From positions 248,001 through 312,000 of the forward strand of contig NZ_WJBU01000001.1 of assembly GCF_009646335.1 (NCBI RefSeq): a stretch of DNA of 64,000 bases, in the 5' to 3' direction. Shown piece after piece: positions 25,316 through 34,105 of the stretch. The translations under genes and the position numbers were made by a program. Every line of letters starts with the position of its first letter. The first letter of the stretch is position 1. This DNA comes from Caenimonas koreensis DSM 17982 (GTDB taxonomy: Bacteria > Pseudomonadota > Gammaproteobacteria > Burkholderiales > Burkholderiaceae_C). The notes beneath the pieces were generated by a model, which worked only from the letters and a program-made list of their open reading frames with translations, did not search any database and had not been told where the DNA came from.

Positions 25316-26016
25316 GCTTTGTTTTCACTCCCGCGCCCGCCGCATCGGTTCCCGTTGTCGGCAGCACTGACCGCTTTCCGGTCCACCGCATTTACTGCGT
25401 CGGCCGCAACTATGTCGAGCATGCAAAGGAGATGGGTTTCACCGGCCGCGAACCGCCCTTCTTCTTCATGAAGCCGGCCGACGCCGTGGTGCCCGTGAGT
25501 GCGGGAGAGATTGGCACGATGGAATATCCCAGCCTGACCAGCGACCTGCACCATGAGATCGAGCTGGTGGCGTGCATTGGCACGGGTGGGCGCAACATCA
25601 AGGCCGCCGACGCGATGAAGCACATCTGGGGCTACGCCGTGGGCCTGGACATGACGCGCCGCGATCTCCAGGGCGAGATGAAGAAACTGGGCCGGCCGTG
25701 GTGCATCGGCAAGGGGTTCGATCAGTCGGCGCCCATCGGCCCGATCACGCCCGTGGCGCAAGCCGGCGACATCGTCAACGCCGAGATCTGGCTGAAGGTG
25801 AACGGCAAGGACCGCCAGCGCAGCAACGTCACCAAGCTGATCTGGAACCTGGGCGAAATCATCGAGCACATCTCAGCCGCCTGGGAGCTCGCGCCCGGCG
25901 ACTTGATCTATACCGGCACGCCTGAAGGTGTGGCCGCTGTGGTGGCAGGCGACACACTCGAAGGCGGCGTGACGGGGCTCACACCGCTTGCCGTGAAGAT
26001 CACGCAACCGCGCTAA
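25312..26016 (+). CDS. Fumarylpyruvate hydrolase (FAH family)
   Basis: 234 residues. Typical FAH features: RIYCVGRNYVEHAKEMG, FFFMKPADAVV, LHHEIELVACIG with the metal ligands, GYAVGLDMTRRDLQ, and GDLIYTGTPEGVAAV. It hydrolyses fumarylpyruvate to fumarate and pyruvate, the last step of the glutathione-dependent gentisate route. Paired directly with gentisate dioxygenase by a 4-base overlap, which supports this over other FAH-family substrates. Confidence 0.9.
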   Translation: MSFVFTPAPAASVPVVGSTDRFPVHRIYCVGRNYVEHAKEMGFTGREPPFFFMKPADAVVPVSAGEIGTMEYPSLTSDLHHEIELVACIGTGGRNIKAADAMKHIWGYAVGLDMTRRDLQGEMKKLGRPWCIGKGFDQSAPIGPITPVAQAGDIVNAEIWLKVNGKDRQRSNVTKLIWNLGEIIEHISAAWELAPGDLIYTGTPEGVAAVVAGDTLEGGVTGLTPLAVKITQPR

Positions 26017-26033
26017 GCAGCAAAGGGCACCGC

Positions 26034-26525
26034 ATGCGTGTGTTGGAAATTCTCGCCAAGGCTTGCGCGCTGGCAGCCGGCGCGCTGGTGGCGGCCATGG
26101 TGATCCTCAGCTGCGGCAGCATCATCGGTCGCGAGACGATAGGCAAGACGATCACCGGCGACTTCGAACTTGTTGGCCTCGCCACGGGCGCAGCTGTCGG
26201 CCTGTTCATGCCGCTGTGCCAACTGCATCGCAGCAACATCGTCGTTGACGTGTTCACGTCGCGCGCGCCCGAGGCAGTGAATGCGGTGCTTGAGCGCATC
26301 GGCGCGCTGCTGCTCGGCTTGTGCTGCGCCCTGCTCGCCTGGCGTGCGGCGCTCGGCGGGCTGAGTTCTTACAACAGCAATTCCAGCACGATGCTGCTCG
26401 GTGTGCCCGAGTGGCTGGCGTATGCGCCAATGGTGCCGGGCTTTGCGCTTACTGCCATCATCGCCATCTGGCAGGCGGCGTTTGGTTTCCGCCGTCGCAC
26501 GCACCACCCTGGAGACGACGAATGA
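26034..26525 (+). CDS. TRAP transporter small permease (DctQ-type)
   Basis: 163 residues with four hydrophobic helices, about residues 9-32, 45-64, 86-107 and 125-146. It is the small membrane subunit of a tripartite ATP-independent periplasmic transporter. The ATG follows the hydrolase stop by 17 bases, and its stop overlaps the large-permease ATG by 4 bases. Given the context, the transporter probably imports an aromatic acid for this pathway, although many TRAP systems carry dicarboxylates. Confidence 0.9.
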   Translation: MRVLEILAKACALAAGALVAAMVILSCGSIIGRETIGKTITGDFELVGLATGAAVGLFMPLCQLHRSNIVVDVFTSRAPEAVNAVLERIGALLLGLCCALLAWRAALGGLSSYNSNSSTMLLGVPEWLAYAPMVPGFALTAIIAIWQAAFGFRRRTHHPGDDE

Positions 26526-27853
26526 GCGGCATCACGCTGGCGGTACTGAGCATTGTCGTGATGTTCCTCTTCATGGCCTTGCGCACGCCCATCGCGATCG
26601 CGATGTTTCTGGCGGGCTCCGTGGCCTACATCGTGCAGACCGGCTGGGCGCCTTACGCGAGCTTCATGAACAGCATGGCGTTCGCGCGCTTTGCGAGTTA
26701 CGACTTGTCCGTGATTCCGCTGTTCATCCTGATGGGGCAGTTCGCGACGCAGGGCGGCATCAGCAAATCGCTGTTCGCATTCACGGCCGCAGTCGTCGGG
26801 CGGCTGCGTGGCGGCTTGGCGATGGCGGCGGTGATGGCGAGTGCCGCGTTCGGCGCGATCTGCGGCTCGTCGATTGCGACTGCTGCCACCATCACCGGCG
26901 TCGCGCTGCCCGAGATGAAGCGCCACGGCTATTCGGGCCGGCTGGCCACCGGCACGCTTGCCACGGCGGGCACTCTGGGCATCCTGATTCCGCCTTCTGT
27001 GCCGCTGGTGATCTACGCGATTCTCACGGAGCAGAACATCGCCAAGCTGTTCCTCGCAGCCACCATCCCCGGCATCCTCGCGATGGTCGGTTACATGATC
27101 GTGATTGCTGTCTATGTGCGGCTCGTGCCCGGGCACGCCCCCGAGGTCGATCCGAATCCGCCGGCTTTCGAGTGGTCGAGCCTGATAGGGCTGCTCCCTA
27201 TCGCGTTCGTGTTCCTGCTGGTCTTTGGCGGCATCTATGGCGGCTACTTCTCGCCGACTGAAGGCGCAGGTGTCGGCGCAGGAGCTGCGCTGTTGGCAGC
27301 ACTGGTCAAGCGCGAGCTGACGTGGAAGAAGTTCATCAGCTGCTTCTATGCCACGGCAGAAGCGTCGGCCATGATCTTTTTGATCTTCATTGGCGCCGAC
27401 GTGCTCAATTCAGCACTGGCGCTCACGCAGATCCAGACGCACCTGGTGCAGCTCGTGAACAGCTGGAATGTGTCGCCCATCTGGGTGATGGTCGGCATTA
27501 TCGTGCTGCACCTGCTGCTGGGGTGCGTGACGGAAGAGCTGTCGATCATCCTGCTCACCATTCCCATCTTCTTCCCGCTGGTGATGAGCCTGGATTTCGG
27601 CATGGCCAAGGAGCCGCTGGCGCTGTGGTTCGGCATCCTGATCCTGATGGTCGTGTCGTTCGGCATGCTGGTGCCGCCGATGGGGCTGAACGTGTACGTC
27701 GTCAATGGCATGGCACGCGGCGTGCCGCTGGGCGAAACGTTCCGCGGCGTGCTGCCGTTCCTGGTCAGCGACTTCATCCGCATCGGCCTGCTGCTGGCCT
27801 TCCCCGGCATTGCGCTGTGGCTGGTGCAGTTCATGGCGACCGGGCCCAAATAG
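26522..27853 (+). CDS. TRAP transporter large permease (DctM-type)
   Basis: 443 residues with about 12 membrane helices. Family segments are AFGAICGSSIATAATITGVALPEM, GTLGILIPPSVPLVIYAILTEQ, and GMLVPPMGLNVYVVNG. It forms the Na+-driven transport channel with the small permease and takes substrate from the periplasmic binding protein at 27968. Start at 26522 is fixed by the 4-base ATGA overlap with the small permease; an in-frame extension further upstream is Arg-rich antisense-like sequence. Confidence 0.94.
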   Translation: MSGITLAVLSIVVMFLFMALRTPIAIAMFLAGSVAYIVQTGWAPYASFMNSMAFARFASYDLSVIPLFILMGQFATQGGISKSLFAFTAAVVGRLRGGLAMAAVMASAAFGAICGSSIATAATITGVALPEMKRHGYSGRLATGTLATAGTLGILIPPSVPLVIYAILTEQNIAKLFLAATIPGILAMVGYMIVIAVYVRLVPGHAPEVDPNPPAFEWSSLIGLLPIAFVFLLVFGGIYGGYFSPTEGAGVGAGAALLAALVKRELTWKKFISCFYATAEASAMIFLIFIGADVLNSALALTQIQTHLVQLVNSWNVSPIWVMVGIIVLHLLLGCVTEELSIILLTIPIFFPLVMSLDFGMAKEPLALWFGILILMVVSFGMLVPPMGLNVYVVNGMARGVPLGETFRGVLPFLVSDFIRIGLLLAFPGIALWLVQFMATGPK

Positions 27854-27967
27854 CGGGCCTGCGCAGGCAGGCACACGGGCTGTCGCCCCTAAGGGATTCA
27901 CTCGGTGCCGGGACAGCGGATTTGCCGCTATCGTCACCTTTCCACACAGCCACTGAGGGCTTACACC

Positions 27968-29020
27968 ATGATCCAACGCAGAACCCTTTTGAAGTCCGGC
28001 GCCGCAGCAGCGCTCGGCGCATCGTCGCTCTCGGGCATGGCGCAGCAAAGCGTCACCCTGAAGTTCCACACGTTCATGGCACCGACGTCCAACGTCTGGC
28101 TGAACATGCACAAGGCATGGATGGATAAGGTCGAGAAAGACTCGGGCGGCCGCATCAAGTTCGAAGGCTATCCCGCCATGCAGCTAGGCGGCACGCCCGT
28201 GCAGTTGTATGACCAGGCGCGCGACGGCGTCGTCGACATCGTCTGGACGCTGCCCGGCAACACCGCCGGCCGCTTCCCGCGCGTGGAAGTGTTCGAGCTG
28301 CCTTTCATCATGACCAATGCCGAGGCAACGTCCAAGGCGTATTGGGAATACGTGCAGACGATGGCACCCGATGAATTCAAGGAGACGCAGGTCATCGCGC
28401 TGCAGGTGCACGGCCCGGGCGTGATTCACACGGCAGAAAAAGCCGTTCGCTCAGTGGCAGACATGAAGGGCCTGAAACTGCGCGCACCCACACGCCAGGT
28501 CAACAAGATGATCGCCGCGCTTGGCGCAACACCCGTGGGCATGCCGCTGCCGCAGATTCCGGATGCGCTGTCCAAGGGCACGATCCAGGGCTGCGTGATT
28601 CCGTGGGAAGTGGTGCCTTCGGTGAAGGTGAACGAGCTGACCAAGTTCCACGCCGAATTCGATCCGGCAGGCGGCTCGCTCTACACAACGACTTTCGTGA
28701 TGGCGATGAACAAGGCGAAGTACAACTCGCTGCCGCCGGACTTGAAGAAGGTGATCGACGCGAACTCGGGCATGGCGACATCGGGCTGGCTGGGCAAGAC
28801 GCAGCAAGCTGGCGATGCGGCAGGCCGCAAGTCTGCTTCTGATCGCGGCAACACGATCTTCACGGTGAGCGCAGCAGAGGCGCAGAACTTCCGCCGCGGC
28901 TCGCGCCAGATCGAGGTCGAGTGGGTCGAGGACATGAACAAGCGCGGCTTTGACGGCCGCAAGCTGCTCGACACCGCCCGCAGCCTGATCGAAAAGCACA
29001 CGAAGACAACAAAGGCCTGA
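27968..29020 (+). CDS. TRAP transporter periplasmic binding protein (DctP-type)
   Basis: 350 residues. The N-terminus MIQRRTLLKSGAAAALGASS has a twin-arginine-like export signal with cleavage after SSLSGMA. The mature part keeps the DctP pattern: LKFHTFMAPTSNVW at the start, MKGLKLRAPTRQ with the conserved Arg that binds the substrate carboxylate, and VIPWEVVPSVKV. It captures the substrate and delivers it to the permeases. It is last in the operon, after a 114-base gap holding a small palindrome. Confidence 0.92.
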   Translation: MIQRRTLLKSGAAAALGASSLSGMAQQSVTLKFHTFMAPTSNVWLNMHKAWMDKVEKDSGGRIKFEGYPAMQLGGTPVQLYDQARDGVVDIVWTLPGNTAGRFPRVEVFELPFIMTNAEATSKAYWEYVQTMAPDEFKETQVIALQVHGPGVIHTAEKAVRSVADMKGLKLRAPTRQVNKMIAALGATPVGMPLPQIPDALSKGTIQGCVIPWEVVPSVKVNELTKFHAEFDPAGGSLYTTTFVMAMNKAKYNSLPPDLKKVIDANSGMATSGWLGKTQQAGDAAGRKSASDRGNTIFTVSAAEAQNFRRGSRQIEVEWVEDMNKRGFDGRKLLDTARSLIEKHTKTTKA

Positions 29021-29059
29021 CGCGCCGCTGAGCCCGGGGCGCATCGGTACACTCGACGC

Positions 29060-29605
29060 ATGCTCCGTGCCCCCATCAAGCATTGCCGCAATTGCGGCGC
29101 CGCCGTCGTCTACCGTGTGCCTGACGACGGCGACACGCATCCGCGCGCGGTCTGCCAGGCCTGCGACACCATCCACTACGAGAATCCGCTGAACGTCGTC
29201 GGCACGATTCCGTATTGGGGCGAACAGGTGTTGCTGTGCAAGCGCAACATCGAGCCGCGCTGGGGTAAATGGACGCTGCCTGCGGGCTTCATGGAGCTGA
29301 ACGAAACCACCGCCGAAGGCGCAGCGCGCGAAACTGATGAAGAAGCTGGCGCGCAATTTGAGATGGAAGGCCTGCAGTCGGTGCTGAGCGTGCCGCGTGT
29401 GGGGCAAGTCCACCTGTACTACCGTGCGCGGCTGCTGAGCGACCAGTTCAACCCGGGGCCGGAAACCATCGAGACTCGGCTGTACACCGAAAGCGAAATC
29501 CCGTGGGAGGAGATCGCCTTCAAGACAGTGGCTGAAACACTGCGCTGCTTCTTCGAGGACCGCCGGCGCGGCACCTTCGATGTCCACAACATCGACCTGG
29601 TGTAG
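29060..29605 (+). CDS. Nudix hydrolase with N-terminal zinc ribbon
   Basis: 181 residues. A zinc ribbon of CRNCG and CQACD (residues about 9-36) precedes a Nudix domain whose box GFMELNETTAEGAARETDEE follows GX5EX7REUXEEXGU exactly. The NudC-like ribbon plus Nudix layout suggests an NADH- or nucleotide-sugar-type pyrophosphatase, though it lacks the other NudC parts. Start at 29060 is a plain ATG; the ribosome-binding site is weak. It is convergent with the kinase gene, 15 bases apart. Confidence 0.88.
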   Translation: MLRAPIKHCRNCGAAVVYRVPDDGDTHPRAVCQACDTIHYENPLNVVGTIPYWGEQVLLCKRNIEPRWGKWTLPAGFMELNETTAEGAARETDEEAGAQFEMEGLQSVLSVPRVGQVHLYYRARLLSDQFNPGPETIETRLYTESEIPWEEIAFKTVAETLRCFFEDRRRGTFDVHNIDLV

Positions 29606-29620
29606 CGGCTCGCGCAGACC

Positions 29621-31750
29621 CTAGCGGATCTTGCTTTCTTCGCGCATGCGCACGTCTTCGCGGTGCTTGATGCACAGCGGATGGCGGCTGGTGCCCGGCT
29701 TGGCGCATTGCTCGACCAGGCAGAACTCGCGCGACATGAAGACTTTGTCGGCGCATTGGTCAACCGGGCTGACAGTCGCTGGAGCGGGGGCAGGTGCCGG
29801 CTTTACTTCCTCTTTGGGCGGCTGCGCCGGAAGGGGTGCGCGCTGTGTGTCGGGTGCAGAAGCAGCGGAAGCGCCCTTTTGCGCACTGGCGGCCTTGCGC
29901 GCGGCGCTCGCCTTGCCGGCCGACGCGCCGGCCTTGGCAGCAGAGGCAGCAGTAACAGGGGCGCTTGTGGGCGCAGAAGCGCCAGACGCCTGGGCAGTCG
30001 CTGCCGATGCCGCAGCCGATGACACGAGCGCGACCGCGGGGGTCGACGCCGCAGGCGTGGCGGCCGATGCTGCAGCGCTTGCCGGCGCTGCACTCGCTGC
30101 GCTGGCTGCGGCAGCCACCTCTGGCGATGGCGGCGCGCCCTTGCCCATCATCATGAACGCCACGACCGCCGCAACTGCGACGGCGCCGACGCCTGCAATC
30201 ACGCCGACGGGCGCCCGCTTCGTGGGGGCGACCTCGGCAATTCGCTTGTCGCGCTCCTGCTTCACGGCAAGGGGCGGCTTCTCGCGCGCAGGCGCAGGCG
30301 CCGGAGCGGACGGTGGCGGTGGCGGTGGCGGTGGCACGGCGACTGGAGGGGGTGCCGGCGGCGGCGTCTGAGCCGGTGGGGGTGGCGCAATCACCTGCGT
30401 CACGCTGCCCGTCGAGTCGGCGCTGGACGCGGTGGCGGGGGCTTCTTGCCGTTCTTCAACGATCGTGCGGGTGAAATCAGTGGACGATTCCGACGGCGGA
30501 CCTTCGCGGCCCGCTTGCATCTCAGCGGCGGGCGGGGCAACTGCCGGGACCGGGCTCGCGGCTGGCACCACGAGCGGCGCCGAGGGCGATGTGCGCAGCC
30601 GTGTCGCATCCAGATCCTGTGCCAGTGCGCCCGGTGTGCCGCCGAGCACCGTGCTGTCTGCGCCCGTGGCGGCGCCCGTCAGCTTGCGCAGGCGGCGACG
30701 CGCAAGATCAGCGTAGATGCCTGCAGGAAACTTCGCCAGGAAGCTCTCGAACTCCTCGGGTTCAACCGAGTCCTTGATATCTTTCCAGTAAACGAGCTCG
30801 ACTTCCTGCGTCACGGTCGATGGGCTCGTCATCATCGAGTTGGCGATGGACGGATTGATGTTGGACGCGCCTTCGCTGCGCCGCGTCGGGTCGGCCGGGG
30901 GCACGACCGTTGAGTCTTCGGCGCGGCGGATCGCCGATTGCAGCGCCGCAGCGAAATCACGCGCGGTGGCAAAGCGATCGTTGCGATTCTTCGCCAGTGC
31001 GCGGGCGACCACCGCATCGATCGCTGCCGGCAGCCGCGGATTGAACGACGTGGGCGCTGGTGGCGTGTGGCCGATGATCTGGTGGATGATCGAAAAGTCG
31101 TTGTCGCCGTCGAACGGGCGCTTGTCGGTCAACAGCTGATACAGCACGACGCCGACGGAGAACAGGTCGGCGCGCGAGTCGATCTTCTGCCCCTGCACCT
31201 GCTCGGGCGACATGTACTTCAGCGTGCCGACCATGCTGCCCTGCGTGCGCGTGGCCTCGCCGGAATCCTGGATGCGTGCGACACCGAAATCGGTGAGCTT
31301 GACCCGCCCGCCCACGGGTTCGATCAGCAAATTTGCGGGTTTGATGTCGCGGTGGACGATGCCCTGCTTGTGCGCGTAGTCGAGCGCCGACAGCAGGTCG
31401 CGGATCATCTTGAGCGACTGGTCGAGCGAGTAGCGAACGCCCTTGTCGATGTGGTGCTTGAGGTCGTCGCCCTGGATGTACTCCATGACGAGGAAGGCGA
31501 TGTCGCCGTCGCGGTCGGAGTCGTAGACGCTGACGATGTTGGGGTGCTGCAGCCGCGCTGCGGAGCGCGCCTCGGTGCGGAAGCGATGTTCGTATTCCGC
31601 TGCTGCTTCTTCGGAGAGGTTCTCGACCTTGACGGTCTTGATGGCCACGCGGCGGTCGAGGTTCGGATCCCTTCCCTCGTACACGATTCCCATCGCGCCC
31701 TTGCCGAGCACTCGAATCAGGTCATAGCGGCCAAGCTTCTTGAGACTCAC
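29621..31750 (-). CDS. Ser/Thr protein kinase, membrane-anchored
   Basis: 709 residues. Hanks-type kinase domain at about 8-275: glycine loop LGKGAMGIVYEG, ATP-binding Lys38, catalytic HRD with Asp135, DFG at 154-156, and SPE at 181-183. A short conserved helix pair follows (about 320-355), then a Pro/Ala-rich linker with a poly-Pro run (about 470-480). One membrane helix lies at 513-536. The outside part is Ala/Ser-rich and ends in a Cys-rich segment (CADKVF, FCLVEQCAKPG). Start is GTG. It lies 33 bases downstream of a T6SS-type FHA gene, which suggests that phosphorylation of that pathway is its job. Confidence 0.93.
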   Translation of the reverse strand: MSLKKLGRYDLIRVLGKGAMGIVYEGRDPNLDRRVAIKTVKVENLSEEAAAEYEHRFRTEARSAARLQHPNIVSVYDSDRDGDIAFLVMEYIQGDDLKHHIDKGVRYSLDQSLKMIRDLLSALDYAHKQGIVHRDIKPANLLIEPVGGRVKLTDFGVARIQDSGEATRTQGSMVGTLKYMSPEQVQGQKIDSRADLFSVGVVLYQLLTDKRPFDGDNDFSIIHQIIGHTPPAPTSFNPRLPAAIDAVVARALAKNRNDRFATARDFAAALQSAIRRAEDSTVVPPADPTRRSEGASNINPSIANSMMTSPSTVTQEVELVYWKDIKDSVEPEEFESFLAKFPAGIYADLARRRLRKLTGAATGADSTVLGGTPGALAQDLDATRLRTSPSAPLVVPAASPVPAVAPPAAEMQAGREGPPSESSTDFTRTIVEERQEAPATASSADSTGSVTQVIAPPPPAQTPPPAPPPVAVPPPPPPPPSAPAPAPAREKPPLAVKQERDKRIAEVAPTKRAPVGVIAGVGAVAVAAVVAFMMMGKGAPPSPEVAAAASAASAAPASAAASAATPAASTPAVALVSSAAASAATAQASGASAPTSAPVTAASAAKAGASAGKASAARKAASAQKGASAASAPDTQRAPLPAQPPKEEVKPAPAPAPATVSPVDQCADKVFMSREFCLVEQCAKPGTSRHPLCIKHREDVRMREESKIR

Positions 31751-31783
31751 GGCGCGATTCTAGCCTGCACCCCAGCGCCAGCG

Positions 31784-32908
31784 TCAGCGCTCGCGGGGCG
31801 GTGTCTCGCGGCGGATACGCAGGCTTTCCCGCAGGTAAGCGTCGGCAAAGTACTTGTCGAGCATGCGCTGCGTCCACTTGGCCATGTCCTTCGACTCCTT
31901 CTCGAAGTGCCGTGCATAGGCTTCCCATGCGCGCGTGCTTTCGAAGAGCTTGGCGCCCTCGCCCAGCAGCTTTGCCTTGAGCGCAGCGGGATCGAATTCC
32001 TTGATCGTTGCCTCCAGCGCGGCGCGTGCTGCTGCGCCGCTCGCCCCGTTGTGCGCAATCAGCTCAACCAGCAGTTCGCGCAGCGACCGCTCGGGAGACG
32101 CAAAACCGATGGCTGATGCGTGCCCGCCAAACAGGTAACGCAGCTTGACCTCGGTGGACCAGTTGGTCTTGAGCGGGTTGTTGTCTTTCGAGGCGACCCG
32201 CGTGCGGTCTTCTGCACGCAGCTCCTGCTTGACGCCCGTGGCGCTCGAATGCAGCTCGAGTACGCCGGCGACCATCGTGCGCACGAGACGGCCCATCGCT
32301 TCGATTTCACCCTCGGTCAGGGTGCCGACGCTGACCGGGTCCATGCCGAGGCCGCGAAAGAACGACGTGATGTTTCCTTCGCCGAGCTTGGAAGCGTCCA
32401 GGCCGCCGCCGCCAGCGGCCCCCGGCCCAGCGGTCGATTCGAAGCCCCATTCGCCGAACACGTCGTCATCCGGTGCGTGGGCCGCGCTGAGGGGGATGGT
32501 CGCGCCAGAGCCGTCGGCCTGCTGGTCGAACACGGACCATGGATCGGCCGAGTCGTCTGCCGCATCGCCTGCAGATTCAAGCGGCGCCTGCGAGAAGGCG
32601 GGCCCCACGCTCGCCACCGTGACCACATAGTCGCCCACCTTCAGCGCATCGCCAAAGGCGAGCACGCCGCGTGCGCCGGGCGGCGCTTCACCGAAGGACA
32701 TCTCGATGCCGTTGACGACCGACACCACATGAAAGTGAAGCTGGCCGCTCTCGCAGCGCAACGCCAGGTGCCTGCGTGAGACGGTTCGCTCGGGGTCCGG
32801 CAGGCAGACGTCGCATTCGGCATCGCGGCCCAGCAGCAAGGTAGCGCCTGCACTGAGCGTGCGAACCAGGTCAAGACTGGGGCCGACGATGCGCAGTTCC
32901 AGCGACAT
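31784..32908 (-). CDS. tagH: FHA-domain protein of the T6SS-associated TagH type
   Basis: 374 residues. N-terminal FHA domain (about 1-105): LLLGRDAECDVCLPDP, and SRRHLALR for phosphothreonine binding. A Gly/Ala/Asp-rich linker follows. The C-terminal region (about 195-365) has EGEIEAMGRLVRTMVAGVLEL and NPLKTNW, as in the type VI secretion FHA proteins. Such proteins recruit kinase-phosphorylated partners in T6SS activation. Here it sits between a kinase and a cyclase/FHA gene with no T6SS structural genes in view, so it may serve a T6SS elsewhere in the genome or a different process. Confidence 0.8.
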   Translation of the reverse strand: MSLELRIVGPSLDLVRTLSAGATLLLGRDAECDVCLPDPERTVSRRHLALRCESGQLHFHVVSVVNGIEMSFGEAPPGARGVLAFGDALKVGDYVVTVASVGPAFSQAPLESAGDAADDSADPWSVFDQQADGSGATIPLSAAHAPDDDVFGEWGFESTAGPGAAGGGGLDASKLGEGNITSFFRGLGMDPVSVGTLTEGEIEAMGRLVRTMVAGVLELHSSATGVKQELRAEDRTRVASKDNNPLKTNWSTEVKLRYLFGGHASAIGFASPERSLRELLVELIAHNGASGAAARAALEATIKEFDPAALKAKLLGEGAKLFESTRAWEAYARHFEKESKDMAKWTQRMLDKYFADAYLRESLRIRRETPPRER

Positions 32909-32927
32909 GGCGGCCTGTTCTGCGCTC

Positions 32928-33818
32928 TCAGGCCTTGACGCAGAACGTCACCATGGGGGCTTCTTCCGCCTCGCGCTCGCAGCCAAGCGAGATCTGTCCC
33001 TGACCCACCAGGTAGCACTCGGTTCGCCGCAAGACGACGGGCTCGGTCTGGTTGCCGAAGTACACCCACGTGCCAAAGCTCGAGCCATCACCCAGCACAA
33101 AGTGGCCGCCCCGCCACTCGATGGTGGCGTGCACGCGCGAAACGCGCGAGTCGTTGACCGACAGTGATGCAGTGGTGGCGCGGCCCAGCGTGAGCTTGTC
33201 GCCGCGCGTGTCCAGGCGCAGCGTCTGGCCAAGCGCAGAAATCTCAAGCGACGCGTCTTTCGCGGGCTTCAACATCGACACGCCCATCACGGTGGCATCG
33301 GCATCACGATCAATGTCCCATTCGACGCGAAAGACCTCGGTGACCTCCTGCTTGCCGCGCAGATACATCGGGCCCAGGCTGCGCAGCTGCGCTTTCTGCA
33401 AGGGGGGCAGGAGATCGCGAACACGCTGCGACGTCAATATCTGGTCGGCACCGGCGAGATCGGCAAGGCGCGCTGCGCTGTTGACTGCATCGCCGTAACA
33501 GTCGCCGTCGATCTCCACGACCTCTCCGGTCTCGACGCCCATCTGCATCTGCACTGCGTTGCCTGTTCCGCCGGGATGAATGGGCTTTTCCTGCAGACGC
33601 TTCTGGATGGAGACGCATGCCTCGATGGCATCGCCCTCGTTCACAAAGACAACGAAGAGGCCGTCGCCAAGCAGCTTGACGACGCGGCCGCTGTGCTGCT
33701 CGAAAGTCTTGCTGAGCGCGCCGGTGAGCTGGGTCACGAAGCGGCCCGCGGTTTCGTCACCCAGGCGCTCGAAGATGCCGGTGCTGCCAACCAGGTCTGC
33801 GAATACGACGGTAGTCAC
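32928..33818 (-). CDS. Class III nucleotide cyclase with C-terminal FHA domain
   Basis: About 296 residues. The cyclase domain (about 1-180) has the metal-binding Asp residues in VVFADLVGSTGIF and KLLGDGLFVVF, and GDAVNSAARLADLAG. An FHA domain follows (about 205-296) with LTLGRATTASLSVNDS and SRVHATIEWRGG. The GTG at 33818 is chosen because upstream codons run into a terminator and tRNA-Pro. Whether it makes cAMP or cGMP cannot be read from the motifs by eye. It is the first gene of the FHA/kinase unit. Confidence 0.85.
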   Translation of the reverse strand: MTTVVFADLVGSTGIFERLGDETAGRFVTQLTGALSKTFEQHSGRVVKLLGDGLFVVFVNEGDAIEACVSIQKRLQEKPIHPGGTGNAVQMQMGVETGEVVEIDGDCYGDAVNSAARLADLAGADQILTSQRVRDLLPPLQKAQLRSLGPMYLRGKQEVTEVFRVEWDIDRDADATVMGVSMLKPAKDASLEISALGQTLRLDTRGDKLTLGRATTASLSVNDSRVSRVHATIEWRGGHFVLGDGSSFGTWVYFGNQTEPVVLRRTECYLVGQGQISLGCEREAEEAPMVTFCVKA

Positions 33819-33914
33819 GTGTGGGTGGTCCCTGGTTCTGTTCTTGGAGCGTGCAGCATCGCCCGCGATTTTATGCGCGACGGTGCACATGACAAGCGAC
33901 AAACAAGTGCAAAG

Positions 33915-33953
33915 GAAAAAGCAAAAGGGCCAGCAACTTGTGGTTGCTGGCCC
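33915..33953 (-). terminator. Rho-independent terminator after tRNA-Pro
   Basis: An 11-bp perfect stem GGGCCAGCAAC/GTTGCTGGCCC (33927-33953) with a 5-base loop. On the minus strand it is followed by a T-rich stretch (33926-33915). It ends the tRNA transcript, so the cyclase gene downstream needs its own promoter. Confidence 0.88.
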
Positions 33954-33964
33954 TCGATCTGTAT

Positions 33965-34041
33965 TGGTCGGCGTGGCGGGATTCGAACTCGCGACCCCTT
34001 GCACCCCATGCAAGTGCGCTACCAGGCTGCGCTACACGCCG
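33965..34041 (-). tRNA. tRNA-Pro (anticodon GGG)
   Basis: 77 bases including an encoded CCA. Acceptor stem CGGCGTG pairs with CACGCCG. The anticodon stem-loop CTTGC-ATGGGGT-GCAAG gives anticodon GGG, which reads CCC and CCU. The T-arm GGTTCGAATCC-like segment is intact (GAGTTCGAATCCCGCC). It lies after the MerR gene in the order common in Burkholderiales. Confidence 0.95.
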
Positions 34042-34052
34042 ACAAGCCAAAG

Positions 34053-34058
34053 AGTATA
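34053..34058 (-). promoter_or_regulatory. -10 box of tRNA-Pro promoter
   Basis: TATACT on the minus strand, 11 bases before the mature tRNA 5' end. No consensus -35 is evident at the right distance. Confidence 0.35.
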
Positions 34059-34105
34059 GCCCACCGCTGACGTGCTTTCGGCACTTGCGCCTCAAGCGTG
34101 CGACA

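Noticed and set aside
33819-34013. Upstream extension of the cyclase gene to 34013
   Set aside because: It runs across the tRNA-Pro gene and its terminator, so the frame is accidental; GTG at 33818 is preferred.
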